Shown here piece after piece: positions 49,062-61,854 of a stretch of DNA of 64,000 bases (positions are counted from its first letter, which is position 1; every line of letters starts with the position of its first letter). The notes beneath the pieces are model-generated. The model saw only the letters and a program-made list of their open reading frames with translations. It was not told the DNA's origin and searched no databases. The DNA is from Trichoplusia ni (lineage: Eukaryota > Arthropoda > Insecta > Lepidoptera > Noctuidae): positions 5,828,001 to 5,892,000 of the forward strand of contig NC_039478.1 of assembly GCF_003590095.1 (NCBI RefSeq), written 5' to 3'. A program made the translations under genes and the position numbers.

Positions 49062-50439
49062 CTAGACAAGAAAACAATACAGTTAATGGGACAATCTGCC
49101 TGATATTTATTGCTCTTTGGTACGTTGGTACGTATCGAGAGGTTTTCGTCTCCAGCCAAGTGACATCTCTATAATCTTTATAACACGTAACTTATCGAAA
49201 CGAAATGTAATTTTAACCCATTTGTGCATTTTCTATCGATGATGCTGGTGGATAATACAAATTCATACAGTCTCCACTCTTTTTGAGGAAACAAGAAGGA
49301 AGGAGGCTACAGTCACTAATGGTAGTGGCCATCCACAAACGCTGTAATTTGTAAGCGCAGGAAATATCGACATACAAGATGTTTAACGCTCATTCTATAT
49401 ATGAGACATGCATGGATCCAATAATAGGGTATTAATAGGGTGGCATTATTGTTATAATGGTTCCAAATGGAGGACAATCCCGAGTTGAAATTAAAACGAC
49501 GTATTTCAACACCTGAATAGTAATAAAATGCAGCGAAAATAAACATAATCATAAAATTGATACGTTCCTCATTTTATTACTGTTTTATTTCTCAAAACAT
49601 AACCTCATTCTTCAGCTGGTTAACAAAATGAAAATTTAAGACTCTACTCATAATCGCTTAATTTTAGAAACATAATTATTCAGCTACGGAAAAAATATTC
49701 CTTCAGTGAAAAGTAACGTTATTAATTATATTTCCTTGTTTCCATGTTCAATTACCTCAATAGAATTGTTATAACTCTGATAGGTGTACCATTAATCATA
49801 GGCTCGATTACAAGTTCATTTCGCAAGATTGATTGTTGACACCTAATTTGCAGTTAACAACAAAGTTAATGGACCATAGTTCTGTGTTAAAAAGTATTAA
49901 TTACTATTTTGAAATATTAAATATTCCATTAAAAAAGTGGTGTCATAAACTATTGAGCATTGTACGTAAGAATCTGGAGAAGACACGTAATTAATCAGAC
50001 GAAAAAAAATAGATGTTCATTGCATGAGCAAACAATCCGTCAGGATACCGATTAATAAATCGTTAAATCCAAATAAGGTGATATGATAATGGCAACCCAA
50101 TAAAACGTGAACAAAAGAGCTATCTGAGCAACTGGTACTTTCGATAATGACCTGCCAGTAACGGCCTTCCCTGTCAATCTCGACGCCGCTAATGAAGATT
50201 GAAGAATTCTTTTTAAAAAGAATCCTTGAGGCGGAAAAAGTAGTACTTGAAGGATATATTTAATTATAACCGTTTGGCATTACAGAAATATTGAATTTTA
50301 AATGGCAGCGAGTAAGGGTTTGGGGCACGCTGAACTGTCTGCTCTTAGATTATGGGTGGTACGGATGCTTCTTTGCATACGTCGGTATTATGTTCCGTCG
50401 CATAAGGAAATGTCAAGAAAACAACTTTCATGCGACCGA

Positions 50440-50683
50440 GCGACTAGTAGTTCCTGAACTATAAACCGCGCGCACAGTCTAGCCAGTTTAGAAAGTGGAA
50501 ACTGGGGAGCGTGCACATTTGCACAGACGATGCATTAGCGCATAGATTTCTCGGGATTCTCTCGCGCTTTCCACTGACATACTTTTACGGCGGCACTTAT
50601 TTGTTATTTCACTATAAATACGCATCATGAGTTCTCATTAGAACTTTGTTAAACTGGAATTTTAATTGAAGATGTCTGTTTAG
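50440..50683. promoter_or_regulatory. Possible promoter/5' exon within the Acsl 5' region
   Basis: Locally CpG-richer. The plus strand has ctataaata near 50610 and a strong donor ttag|gtaagt (exon end 50683). The minus strand has tatttatag near 50612 and TCAGT about 40 bases later. Either direction could be a start site; evidence is only motif level. Confidence 0.22.
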
Positions 50684-51292
50684 GTAAGTTTAAATGATTA
50701 CTTAGTAATAAGTTATCTAAAGTAAATCAAGTCCAAAATTAGGGACAGGGTTATATGAATCGCAAAAGTCAATGTCGTAATCAACGTTTCAATCATTAGA
50801 AGGGCTCAAATTATTTGAAGGCAACGTTTAAGGTCGCATTGTTGGCCTCGATACCTTGTCGCTGGTACAGCTAAATGTACTCGGGGATTTCAAAAGTTAG
50901 AACCTTGGTGATCTAATTTCCCCTCATTGAGCATTCAAAGGGCGTAACAAGCATGACGGCCCTTCAAGGGGCCCTTAGTCTTCCACCGATGCAAACCGGT
51001 AATCTCATTTCTATTGTTCTATTTTGTATGCGGTTTTTTGAGTGAAGTGCCGTTTATTTGTTTAAAAAAATATAATCACAGGCCTTTAATACAGAATCGT
51101 AAGACACGATTATTTCATGAATTCGAATTGAATAAATATATACCAGTGTAACACAATAATGAAGATAATTGTCAGTCCACAGTCACACGTCCTGTGGTAA
51201 TTTGTTTATAATTGAGTAAGTATTGAATGGTTACAATTATTGACAGTGCATTTAAATGGCACAAAAAAGTTAAAACATCAACTTGCACTTAC

Positions 51293-51482
51293 AACTGTTG
51301 CATTGGTTCCACCAGATAGTCTTTTCTCGTGTGTTTGCTTCAGTCTTCTTATTTTCAGTCTTCTTTAGTTTTTTCTGTATTTTGTGACACTTTTCCTTAA
51401 CACTAAACTCAGTCTTAGGGGCACCCATGTTATTGTTCACTTTGTCCTTTTTGACTTGAAAACCAAACTTTCCGCTTCCCAT
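51293..51482 (-). CDS. Acsl: Candidate upstream coding exon of Acsl, lysine-rich
   Basis: ATG at 51482 follows an in-frame TAA. It encodes 63 codons, starting MGSGKFGFQVKKDKVNNN, with the lysine-rich run KEKCHKIQKKLKKTENKK and ending IWWNQCNS, up to a perfect donor gtaagt at 51292, leaving in phase 1. Joined to the exon at 49061 (TG...) it makes T|TG = Leu and continues SEIDQYLW in frame, predicting a 747-residue protein. Without splicing it ends six codons later. Hydrophilic, no known domain. Alternatives: a separate small gene or chance. A uORF-sized ATG or two precede it. Confidence 0.4.
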
Positions 51483-51499
51483 TTTTAGTTTTAGCACTT

Positions 51500-51625
51500 A
51501 TCGTTCACATGAGCACAGGTACCTATAGGCACATAATCCTCTGCGCAGGCGCCTAGGGCATGGCTGGCGTCGGCTGTATTGTTTAAAATGTTGAAATTAT
51601 GAGTGTACTATATAAGTACACGGTC
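51500..51625 (-). promoter_or_regulatory. Acsl: Candidate promoter upstream of the lysine-rich exon
   Basis: The minus strand shows acttatatagtacac near 51615 (TATA-like), then a GC-richer stretch (cagccgacgccagcc) and a candidate leader to the ATG at 51482. The TATA-like string is nearly palindromic, so it reads on both strands. Confidence 0.3.
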
Positions 51626-54600
51626 GCCACTCGAGTGTCGTAAAGATATTCGATATCGAATTATTTTGTTGCGGAATGAAACGGAATCCATAAAACTAAA
51701 AGGTTTTATAGAGTTATCTCGAGGAGGCTTTGGCCTTGCAGGGTTCATTAACACTACCCGGTCGATAATAACTAAAATGTAATCAAGCTTGTGATTCCAT
51801 CGGTTTCTTATCTATTTGACTCACTCATTGAACTGATTACATTAATAGTGAAATTTTTATAATCGGGAACAAAGAAATTTCACGTTCCTACGTAATACTT
51901 TCACAATTCCTAGAAATAGCGAGATAAAGCATCTTTTACGGATACAATTATGTTTATTGGAGATATTTTCTACGCTAAGAGAAGCACGACCCTTATACAG
52001 GGTAAAAAATACCTATTATACGGTTTTAACTATGAATGTAGAGTTCGGCGTTAAATTCTTTGATTGCAACTTTGTTGTAAGTACCAAATGGTACGTTGTC
52101 GTCGTGATTCGATAGTTAGTAGTATTTCTGAGAATCTTAATAGGCACTCAACTTAAGTAGGTACAAAACAGTGGAATATTAACAGCTGAGTGGTAATAAA
52201 CAATTAATGTTTATTCGTTCAAGAGTAATTGTTGTACAATACAGGTGATACGGAATACGGAAGGGCCTAAAATGATTGTATCTTGTAATAAATATGCCTT
52301 CAAGCTTAATAAAAGATAAATCGTTGAAGTATAATAATAACGTGTAAACGTCTAGAGAAATTAAATTAATAATGTATTAATAACATGAGTTTGACAGTAG
52401 AGTATGTTATTAAAATGTTCTAATTAATCATCTAGCATAACTTAGCGTTTTCTTGGCAAGGTACACTTGGAATAAGTTCATAAAAGTTACAGACGATAGG
52501 TGATTGACGGGTCAATTATTTTCAGATACCAATTATAAGATAGCCTAAGAGTTTAAAATTCATTCAATGTATGCTAATCTTAGAAATAATAATTTTGGAC
52601 GCGATCTTAGAAACTACTTGTTCAAATTGTAAAATTATATTTCTATTGGATTTATAGCCCTTTTTTGAGATATTCTGCAGTCAGCCTGAGTGCATGTTTT
52701 GACTGTTTTAGTCCGAAAGTCTTACTGATTAAACCGCCGCTACCGAGGCAGGGAGTTTTTGCAAACCTTACCAAAAGGGCTTTGACTATTTTACCAAAAT
52801 ATTTTGTAGATACATTCGAAAGTTATAACCTACGCCACACTCCCAACATACTGTAATCAATTACAGTAAAAACAAAGGTAAAACCGAAGTGTTTAATAAC
52901 ATCTAAATTAGTGCACAGAAAACCCGACTTCAGAACACAAGTACTTTGATTATCTGCAAGTTAATTAACGTGAGCACATAAAACTTACTGAGTTAAAAAT
53001 ATGATTGTGAATGTGTGATTATTAACAATAAATATTAACACGACCCAGTTAAAAATGTTTTACTGCATTTTAATATTGAACCTATAAAGGAACGTCATAA
53101 GTCTCCGCCAAACTTAACGCCAACCCGAAAGTATATTTATTTATCGTGATTTTACTTGACAAAAGATTAAGTTTTACAAGCTCGCGGTACGATAATTTAA
53201 TACGGTATAAACTTCATTTTTAGTTAGCCATAACCACTTTTTGTGTCTGTTGTACTTACTTGAACTGATCATTTTTTATGTTAAATAACAAATATTTCCT
53301 TGAGAGTACGGTTCTGATAAAAAGCTAAGTACGCATAAAACGTTTTTGTACGTACTTTGCAGAATAATCTAGATACCTAGTACTCTTCAAATACTGAATA
53401 CATACATATATTGAATATGGGGTGTATGATCGTGACATATTCCTCATTCACATCGGACAATCAAGCTTCTAATCCCAATACTACATGCAAGGAGCGTGCT
53501 GACCTAATATAATGAAAACACTGCTTACTCTGTGTAAAGGTACCACCTACCTTAGTAGTACGTACAAACATTCAACTAGATTTCGTAATGATATGATCCG
53601 TCCGGCGTTCATTAGCTACCTATTCTACTCACAGTTTACCGATTCCTACGAACAAGTTTGGTCAACACCGATACAGGAACAAAGCGCTCCATTATAATTA
53701 ATAATTGGTCCGTTGTTAAGTCCGCTTATAAGCAATATTTCATCTAGCAACTGACGCAAACTATTTGCACTGAAACTAGAAATACAATCGACAATACGCA
53801 TAAGTCGTCGATATTATTACATCCCTTGATATGACAAGTGTTTTGGAAATAGACGAAGTAGCAAGGAAGGTAAGTATACCAGTTATATGTTTACAATAAA
53901 ACAAATTTAACGTTTTACAACGCCATCTAGTCTTAAACTAAGCAAAGCTGGTTTTATAAGTACTGGACTACAAATAAACATGCTTATGCATTTCTAAATA
54001 CAATATATAGATCGATAACAGCCAGATACAAAACAAATCATCATCAGCTCATCACAAACAATAGAATAATACTCGTGATAATCACTTAAACGTGTTAGAC
54101 GGATACATCTATCTGTATTTAAATGTATCGCGTGAGCATTGCCAAATATAGCCCTAGGTTTCTCAACACTACATTGTAATAGTCGAGGAATTAAACGCAC
54201 AATCATCTCGTCATGAGTAGTGATGTAGCGTCCACGTGTGCCACAGCTCCCGGAATCGAAATGAAAACCAGAGCCAGCCAGATGGTGGAAATTGTGACAT
54301 GTGATAGGTAGTTCGGCCGTATGATTCACGAACAAATTCATTAAGTAAACATTAATTATTTATTATGAATAGTCCGTCTTATATTTGAACACAGCTGTCC
54401 AGTTAATTGAAAATAAATGCTGTTTACTTTAGTATAGAGAACGCGAAGTGATTCAATAGGGATTAGTGAGCTGTCAGGTGTTTCCGCTATCGGCACATTC
54501 ACACCTAACGGTAACTCTGACATTTTGATCTGGTTCACGAAACAATAAAATTATACGCCTGTCATCGAAACTTGTTATACCGTAGGCCTATTCAAGTGTC

Positions 54601-56239
54601 ATCACCCTCAATTATTAGCAACCTTAATAATCTGCATCGATGTCAGAGTAGCGCCAGTGGGGCCAATGAACATAATCGATGTGTAGAGCATTGTCATGTC
54701 CACAATTGCAGCTCAAATACACGACAATCAGACGAATTCATCAATAGTATTAGATGGGGAAATAAAACACGGGTTCGACGAACTCGGAACGCAGCGTGTT
54801 TTGATAAGGTCGCCAATTCGCCATCCGCCGAATTTTTTTCCGAGAGAATCGCAGTTACAGTTAAAAAAGCGCTAAGCGGTCAAACTCGGACCGTTTTAAT
54901 TACTTCATAGTCACGTACTCGTAGTAAAATATTACCGTTAGTGGAAAGTGATATGACAAACCGGACGTGGTTCGATATTGGATCTCTGTTTTTTTTTCTC
55001 AAAAGCTCGGTATAATGGCGTGCAGCGTTTTAGTATTATTTATGTGAGGTATGGAGTTTTAATATTAGGCAGCAATATCCGCATATATCCGCTCTCTAAA
55101 TCAAAACAAACATTTCCTCGTGGTAAATGCGTAATTAGTTTGTTTACCATTTTTATTGTCGTCCGTATAACTTCTACGCGTCGATCGGTACTGTTTAAAT
55201 GCAAATCGAACTATCACCATTCTATTCGCGGCGGACCAGGTACACTCGAGTACAAAATTGAAAAAATAAAGTTGAAGTAAAACTCGATGTTTAAATTACT
55301 GTTTATTGCAAACAGTTACATACTCATCTATATAATTGATATCGTATTACATTACAACAAATATAAAATTGAGAAAAAAATAGTTTCGTATGATAGAATC
55401 TGTTAATCGGGGAACTATTGAAAAGTCATTGACTGCGTATATATTTACAGTTGTCAATCAAGATACGGGTTTGGTTGGATTCGATTCTAATTGATATTAA
55501 ATAAGTTTTAAAAAGGCGTATTTTATAAATGTGTATAGTTATTAGACGATTTGCTTAGTCGTTGTAATGGCCAGTCTTTTTTTAAGAATTAAATATATTT
55601 TTTTTGCTCAAGGCATTACGCAAGCAGGTACCAATGTACGAACACGAATGCACTTCCTAGGCGTTGCGCCCGCGCATACGAAACGAGACACCCACGGTAA
55701 GTGAGTCACGTCCACACGCGCCTCCGGCCCTACTTTACTATTGCACATACATTATGTACGATCAGCAACGAAAGTCGCTGAACAAAGTCATATCACAAAC
55801 TACCATAAGTGGCCTACGTACTATAAATATACCTATATATACTACCTAACCTAAAATACTGGTATATTTCAGATTTGCATTAGTTACCCCGTTTTAAAGT
55901 TACTTTGCTCGAATAGGCAAATACTAACTTATTTCAATTTGCTCAGTTAAAATGTGACAGTGTCCACAGTCTTTTCTTGCTGACTGTACAAGCAAAGACA
56001 ATAATGATGTTTATTGTAGAGACTTCATCGTTCAAATGACAGGATTAAATGACTACAGGATGTCTTTACTGTTTCGTAGAACGTTTAGGGCTAATATTAG
56101 CACGACTTAAATGTTGTACCAACTTTGTATGGCACTGCAACTTTATTTATAATTCAAGTGTCAGCTACAAAGGGTTTTGATTATTTGAACCTTCAGATGT
56201 GAATAATAATTAATTTTAAATATTGCAAAAATACTCCTT
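51626..56239. other. No recognised gene
   Basis: AT-rich sequence with a mild CpG rise at about 54760-55250. Open frames at 53994-54341 (-), 54572-54910 (+) and 54978-55280 (+) have no recognised domain or paired splice sites. Possibly Acsl 5' intron if the 58-kb block is its first exon. Confidence 0.45.
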
Positions 56240-56435
56240 CTAAAGTTTGTATGTATGGATGTTTGTTCCTCTTTCACGCAAAAACCACTAAACGGATTTA
56301 GACGAAACTTGGTACAACTAAAGTTTATAACCAGGATTACCACATAGAATAGTTTTATCCCGACTTTATGTTCAGGTTGGGCCTTTTTTTGATTCGTAGC
56401 TGTTGGCCCTTGGGCGATAGCTAGTCAAGGATACA
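56240..56435 (+). repeat. Dispersed lepidopteran repeat with CTCTTTCACGCAAAAACC
   Basis: Contains tgtatggatgtttgttcctc, tttcacgcaaaaaccactaa, cggatttagacgaaacttgg and a terminal gggcgatagctagt, a familiar lepidopteran repeat layout. The tail resembles the reverse complement of the ACTAGCTGTTGCCCGC end. Diverged. Confidence 0.5.
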
Positions 56436-57024
56436 TCAAGCAACGAGCGTAATTTAATGTTTTAAGTTTAAGGTTAAGCGTTCGTAAAATGGTTCGAACT
56501 TTTTGCAGTGCGATTACTTATAGTTCCCTTTAGTCGGTATAACCACTAACCTTCGAATTTCTTACTGACATCGAGCTGGCTTTAGATAATTTATCTTCGT
56601 TACGCAGGACGTCGTGATGACTGAATAGCTACGTTGCAATTTCTTTGGCAATGCTCAAGGCCTATGACGGCTTTGACATGAATTAATTAGTAATAATAAG
56701 AGCAGTTCACTCGCCAAGCCGTCATTATATTTATGGGGGCGTGGAAGTTAAATACTTAGCATTCGAGTCTCGATAGAATGCGGACATAGCTGTTTATAGG
56801 GATTTTTACGTAATATAAACTATTAATACTAAAATGGACTAGAGATCGATGAACCATCTTATACAATATGCAATTGACATGATAATATATTGCTAGTATA
56901 CGGAACGACACAAAACCTATTTAGGTAAAGCATTCAGAAGATAATCCAGCATTAATATGAAGTTAAGGCGCTTTATCTTATTCTAGTCCGACGTAACATC
57001 GCGTGACTAAAGGAGCAACATCAA

Positions 57025-57216
57025 TCAAACGCTATCATTACTCTTAAGTCCATTCTTAGACATCAGACCGTTGGTCTGCTGCATATATTCAGTTCCCTTT
57101 TCCTCAAATAGAGCATGGCTTAGGTTTTTTATTCGTTTTCCTTGTGATGCAAGCAGGTGTGCACTAACGAGCCGGCCAGTACCATTTGGCCCTAATGTCG
57201 ATCGACCCTTTCCCAT
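57025..57216 (-). CDS. Unrecognised small open frame
   Basis: From ATG 57216: MGKGRSTLGPNGTGRLVSAH, then LLASQGKRIKNLSHALFEE, to a TGA at 57025 (63 residues). The frame stays open upstream to about 57267. Hydrophilic, no transmembrane segment, no family recognised. The composition looks more protein-like than neighbouring frames, but there is no promoter or splice evidence. Could be a coding exon of an unidentified gene, a transposon remnant, or chance. Confidence 0.2.
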   Translation of the reverse strand: MGKGRSTLGPNGTGRLVSAHLLASQGKRIKNLSHALFEEKGTEYMQQTNGLMSKNGLKSNDSV

Positions 57217-57961
57217 CTCGCTCCAACTTGCACCGATCTTATATAAACTTTGCAGTCGTCGCGACAAATATCAAATGTGTGGATTACGAAACGAATTGAT
57301 CAAGTTCATAGTCATTGCCAAGTTGCATAAGTGGTTAACATTAAACAATAAAATAATAGATTATTTCGTCATAAGTTTCAGTGAAAATATTTTAACTTTT
57401 CTTCGCCTTCGCTTTTCTAAGTTCCTAGGATAATTAGATTCATTCGCGTAACGTGAATATGCATAGGATACAGTTTACAGCGAGACAACAAAGATCTCTT
57501 CACAGCGCTGGTGACCCACAAACGCATAATAGCTATCGAATTTCTACCATAGCTAGAGCATGTCGAGATCGATGACTCTACAATAACAATTTTACGCAAT
57601 ATACCTACACACAATAAACATAACTCAAATTGTGCTGAATTATTAAATAAAATAACATTACAATCGTAGATACATTGCAAATAGATTCACTATAAAAATG
57701 TTTACATTACGATACTGTTCATCCTACCACGATATAACGAATTGTTTTTGTTTTGGACCGAGCCTGCTAAACGTGAGACTATAATACAAACCGTATAAAC
57801 GAGCCAACGCGATGCAATCAACCGCATGACGTACGTAGTAACAATAAAAACAATGACAAATTTAAGCCAACATGCAGAAATAAAGAGAACACCAAACAGA
57901 AAACACGACAACAAACATTACGACATTCGAGCGGCGTACATACACTGTCTCTATACACTTT

Positions 57962-58225
57962 ACCTATAAATTTGTAAACACTCAAAGTTTGGGTTATCGC
58001 GACTCGGTAATCGGTAATCGTCACTAGTATCGAGTAGTCGAGCTGGGTCGGTATCGCGGTAAGCGCGTGCGCAGGCTTGTATGCGCGGCCGTTGCGCCGG
58101 CCGTCCGTTGCGACAATGCGCTTCCATGTTGCCGTGTGCTGCCTCCCCCAGTCTCACCAATTGCCTAGCCACCTCTCTCTTTTGAGTTGTCACGGGTCGG
58201 GCCAATGGTAGGCACACGGGCCCAC
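57962..58225 (-). promoter_or_regulatory. CpG-rich block, candidate minus-strand promoter and 5' non-coding exon
   Basis: A sharp GC/CpG rise (gcgcggccgttgcgccggcc at about 58083) in AT-rich DNA. On the minus strand it runs to a donor-like ttatag|gtaaag (exon end 57962). The frame that would splice to the Acsl exon at 49061 has no ATG after its last upstream stop, so if used it is 5' UTR. Orientation toward Acsl fits the first exon of its transmembrane transcript, but a separate gene is possible. Confidence 0.38.
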
Positions 58226-59799
58226 ACTTTGCTATCTTTCATCAATGTTGAAAGCAATGTTTAAGTTTAGTGTAAAGGGTGGTATTAAATAAATAAAATT
58301 TACGTTGAATACCTAAAAAACAATTAACTCAAGCTTGCCAATTTGTTTGAAATTATATAAAATACTGAAAATAAACCTAGTTACTTATGAGGTAACCTTT
58401 TCAAAAGTAATAGTTCAGTACATATTCTTTGCGTGTTTAAACTCATATGAAATCAGAGGTGAAATAGAGCGCACAAGTATGCAAAACATTGTTGAGATGG
58501 TTCGATTGAAATGTAAATTATGTTCACACCTATAAAGTAAGACGCAATTAAAAGTAATAAAGGAATTTCCGATACGTTCTTGTACTGAATTATTGTAAAA
58601 TAAATCCAGATAATACTGCTTTATCGCCAATATTTCAGAGCTCTTGGTCGTAACTTGAACGTATTAAATCCTTTATTTAAATTTTCTGATGAAAAGCTAC
58701 TCATGCGTACTTCAAAACTAAATTAATGGAAAGAAATTTATTATTGGAAGATATAGTATGAACTAAGTACACCGTACATGCAAGTGCTGAACCTGGACCT
58801 TCCATCGTACTGGACGAGATTGCTGGTCATTATAATTATAGGTCCTTGATACTTCATTTATGGAGAAATTGTATAGTAATAGTTTTAGATCCGTTTATAA
58901 CTTGACGACCAGTTCATTATATGTCATGTAATTTGGAACTCTAGGCCTAAAAATTTCAGGATTGCTTCGGGGATAAAGTACTCTAATTTTCTGCCTGGAA
59001 ATACCACTATAATACCGGACGCAAAATGAATAGTTGACGCTTAATCATCCAGCAAATTGTAAAGCTGTATAGCGTTACGTTTGTTTAGTTTGGGTTCACC
59101 ACAAGGCACAGTCCTTTAACCGTTATTCAATTTCGCCATACTTAACACATAGTTAATTTGGAATATTATATGTAGCTCGTTTGTATGCATAAGGAGATAG
59201 AAAGATGTGTTTAAAATGTATGATTGCTATAATTTTCGATGGAAACCAAGTCAAGCAACGGTAATGATATTGTATGCCTTAACTATTACAAGACTACTGA
59301 CATGAGGTGAAGAAAAACAGTCAGAAAACTCCAATCAGGTTTCATTAACCCGCAAATGAGCAAACACGCTCTGTGATGCTCGTTTACTCTCAACGTAAAA
59401 TAAAACTTTCTGAAGACTCATGAAGGGAAGAATCTTTTTCAGTGGTACAGACTACTTAGTACATTACGACAAATAAAAACCATTTGGTGAGCATAAATTC
59501 GTACTAAAAAGACATTCCAGCAAACTAACCACGCTAAGTAACTAAGCAGGTTTAACGAACGCCAAACCGCAACAATGACGCACAGCCTTCTATATTTTTC
59601 ATAACGACTTACAAGTAACAATAAATTATTACACAAATACACGAAATTAGTATGTGCATCTATCTTTAAATAATGAAAGGAGTCACTCCGATAACACTAA
59701 CAACATTCGTGTTTGCATTAGGTGCATATTTGTAAATCGTTTACTAATAAATATTTATAATTCATCAACAGCCTAATATTTTCCTAAATATACCTATTG
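58226..59799. other. No recognised gene
   Basis: AT-rich, no clear repeat or coding signal. Confidence 0.5.
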
Positions 59800-60045
59800 G
59801 TCTTACCGGGTGAAGCTCAGTACCAGTGTTTTACAAGGAGCGACTATCTGACCTCCCAGCCCAGTAACCTGGCTACCAGCTTCTAACTAACCGGCGTTAT
59901 AATAAAAACTGAGACCCACAACTTAACGAGCCTTAAAAAACAATGAGATCGTTACAACGTAGATGATCATCCATCCACAGAAAGAGCGTATCAAGTGTAG
60001 CTTAACCACGCGGTTATATGAAGTTGTAGTTAAGCCACGAGCTCC
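59800..60045 (+). repeat. Dispersed repeat, TTTTCCCAACTATGTTGG family, diverged copy
   Basis: Has cagtaccagtgttttacaag, gagcgactatctgacctcc, gagacccacaacttaacgag and gttaagccacgag, the blocks of the 9260-9665 element, with internal deletions. Confidence 0.65.
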
Positions 60046-61596
60046 TCTATCAATATGTATAACTATAAGTCATCAATTTATGATACCTACTTCCTTTGGA
60101 GTCAATAAACACGCAACTCTTACGAAATACTTCGCATATATTGACATAAGCATTAACCGTGTCAATGCAGTAAAACAAACAGACATGCAGTTTGCAAGGG
60201 CGTCGAAATAGACCGAACATATTGGCAGATTTGGTGTTAATTTGTTTACTGGTGTTTAAAATACATGACTGATGTGTTTTCCATCTCCTTAGATTTTGCA
60301 ATATCATATATTAAATGGAATAGATAATGAAAGAAGGCTTTTGAGGCAATTGAATGCTTGAACAGGGCCTACAAATTATCAGGCAAGGCAGTTCAGTAAA
60401 ATGCAAAGCAATAGTCGTTTTTAATGGATTGATGAAATGCCAAATGTTAAAAATGCAACGATTCATTGGAGATATGTTTCTTTTATACCTCTTAAATGAA
60501 TCTTTGTTGCTTTGTGTTGTTGTTGGTGTACGAATAATGTAACATGTAGTTACTATAACAGCGTAGAAATAAAATAATTCACAGATCGCGACGATAATTT
60601 AGTTCAAAGAAATAAAAATAAAAACAAGTTTAAAAAAATATGTAAAAACTTATTGCTTATTGTTTTGGAATGCGCCGAGAATTCTAGAATAATCTGATTG
60701 ATTTGCTGACTGTAATGAGGGCATAAATTACGATGTGTCGAGCAAAATAAAGGAAGGCAAACCGCCAAAAATGTTGGCGAAAATAGAGAGATAATTGTTC
60801 AGTGTTTAATCAATAGGGCTAACAAAAATTCTGCATTTTTTTGAGTTACAATGACTAGACGTTCAATTGAGTATAATCATAATGAGAAGGTCGTATATTA
60901 TCAGTTTATACCCTGGTATAATCATAATGGTGAAAAGCAAAAAAAAATTAAAGTAACTGTGAGAGTTTATCAATCTCTACTGAAAGAGTCAAATAATAAC
61001 TGGAAAAGGAGAATTTGCATACATAAAAAAAAAACAATTATACAACCTCCTAAATCCTCTCTTTTAATCCTCATAATCTTATAAGAAATATAGTCACTAT
61101 CAGCATCAATCGTTATTGAAACGCCCACGACCAGCACTGAAATATTATGATTTGCAGGTGTGAAAGCGTAACAGCTCACGACCTGACATAGGGCGGCATC
61201 TCTCTTCCACAATCCCAACATTACTTTAGGACGTGGAAGTGAGCTCACTGTTTTGTTTGACTGAGTATCAAAGCTACCCTCTTAATCCCATTACCTTAGG
61301 CTACCTTTCATCTCGTACTTACATAATTTTCTTTCATGTTCGTAAAGCTGTGAACATGTTTAGCAATCTCCTGTATTTATTAAACTAAGTCGTTTTGATC
61401 GCTTCATTTATGGGATACTGTGTAACCCAATAAAATGGACCGTTGGAATCAGATAGGACGTAGTTCCATGGAAATGCCTTGAGACTGTCTGAGAGGTTAA
61501 CGTAGTCCGCGATATAGACGAAAACAAGGCAAAGAAAATCGTTGTTTTGTTTTTAATATATTCTGCACAGAATAGAGAGGTGTGGAAGAGAAAGAA
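60046..61596. other. No recognised gene
   Basis: AT-rich sequence; open frames up to 92 codons on both strands overlap each other and show no known domain. Confidence 0.5.
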
Positions 61597-61640
61597 GGAG
61601 GCCTTTGCCCAGCAGTGGGATCAAAAGCAGGCTATTTAAA
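61597..61640 (+). repeat. LINE 3'-end-like fragment
   Basis: aggaggcctttgcccagcag followed by tgggatcaaaagcaggct is a diverged version of the GGCCTATGTCCAGCAGTGGA block at 24946-25057. Short remnant followed by an A-rich run. Confidence 0.5.
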
Positions 61641-61854
61641 AAAAAATCTTAATGTTTTTGAAGTTCTTGCCAGCCCTAATCGGGGTCGTATAGAGTAAAT
61701 CTGCAAATCTTATGCAGTGTGTAAACAGTTTGGCGCAACGCCGCGTCGCGTCGTCGAGACGGGGACTAGGTATCCAACTCTAAATCGCAAGGCTAACATG
61801 AGCGGTGCTTTTCAAAGACTTCATCTACTACACGTTTCACTGATACATTTAAGG

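Noticed and set aside
54572..54910. Plus-strand 112-codon frame
   Set aside because: The longest orphan frame right of Acsl, but low similarity to any family I know and overlapped by minus-strand frames; not enough to call a gene.
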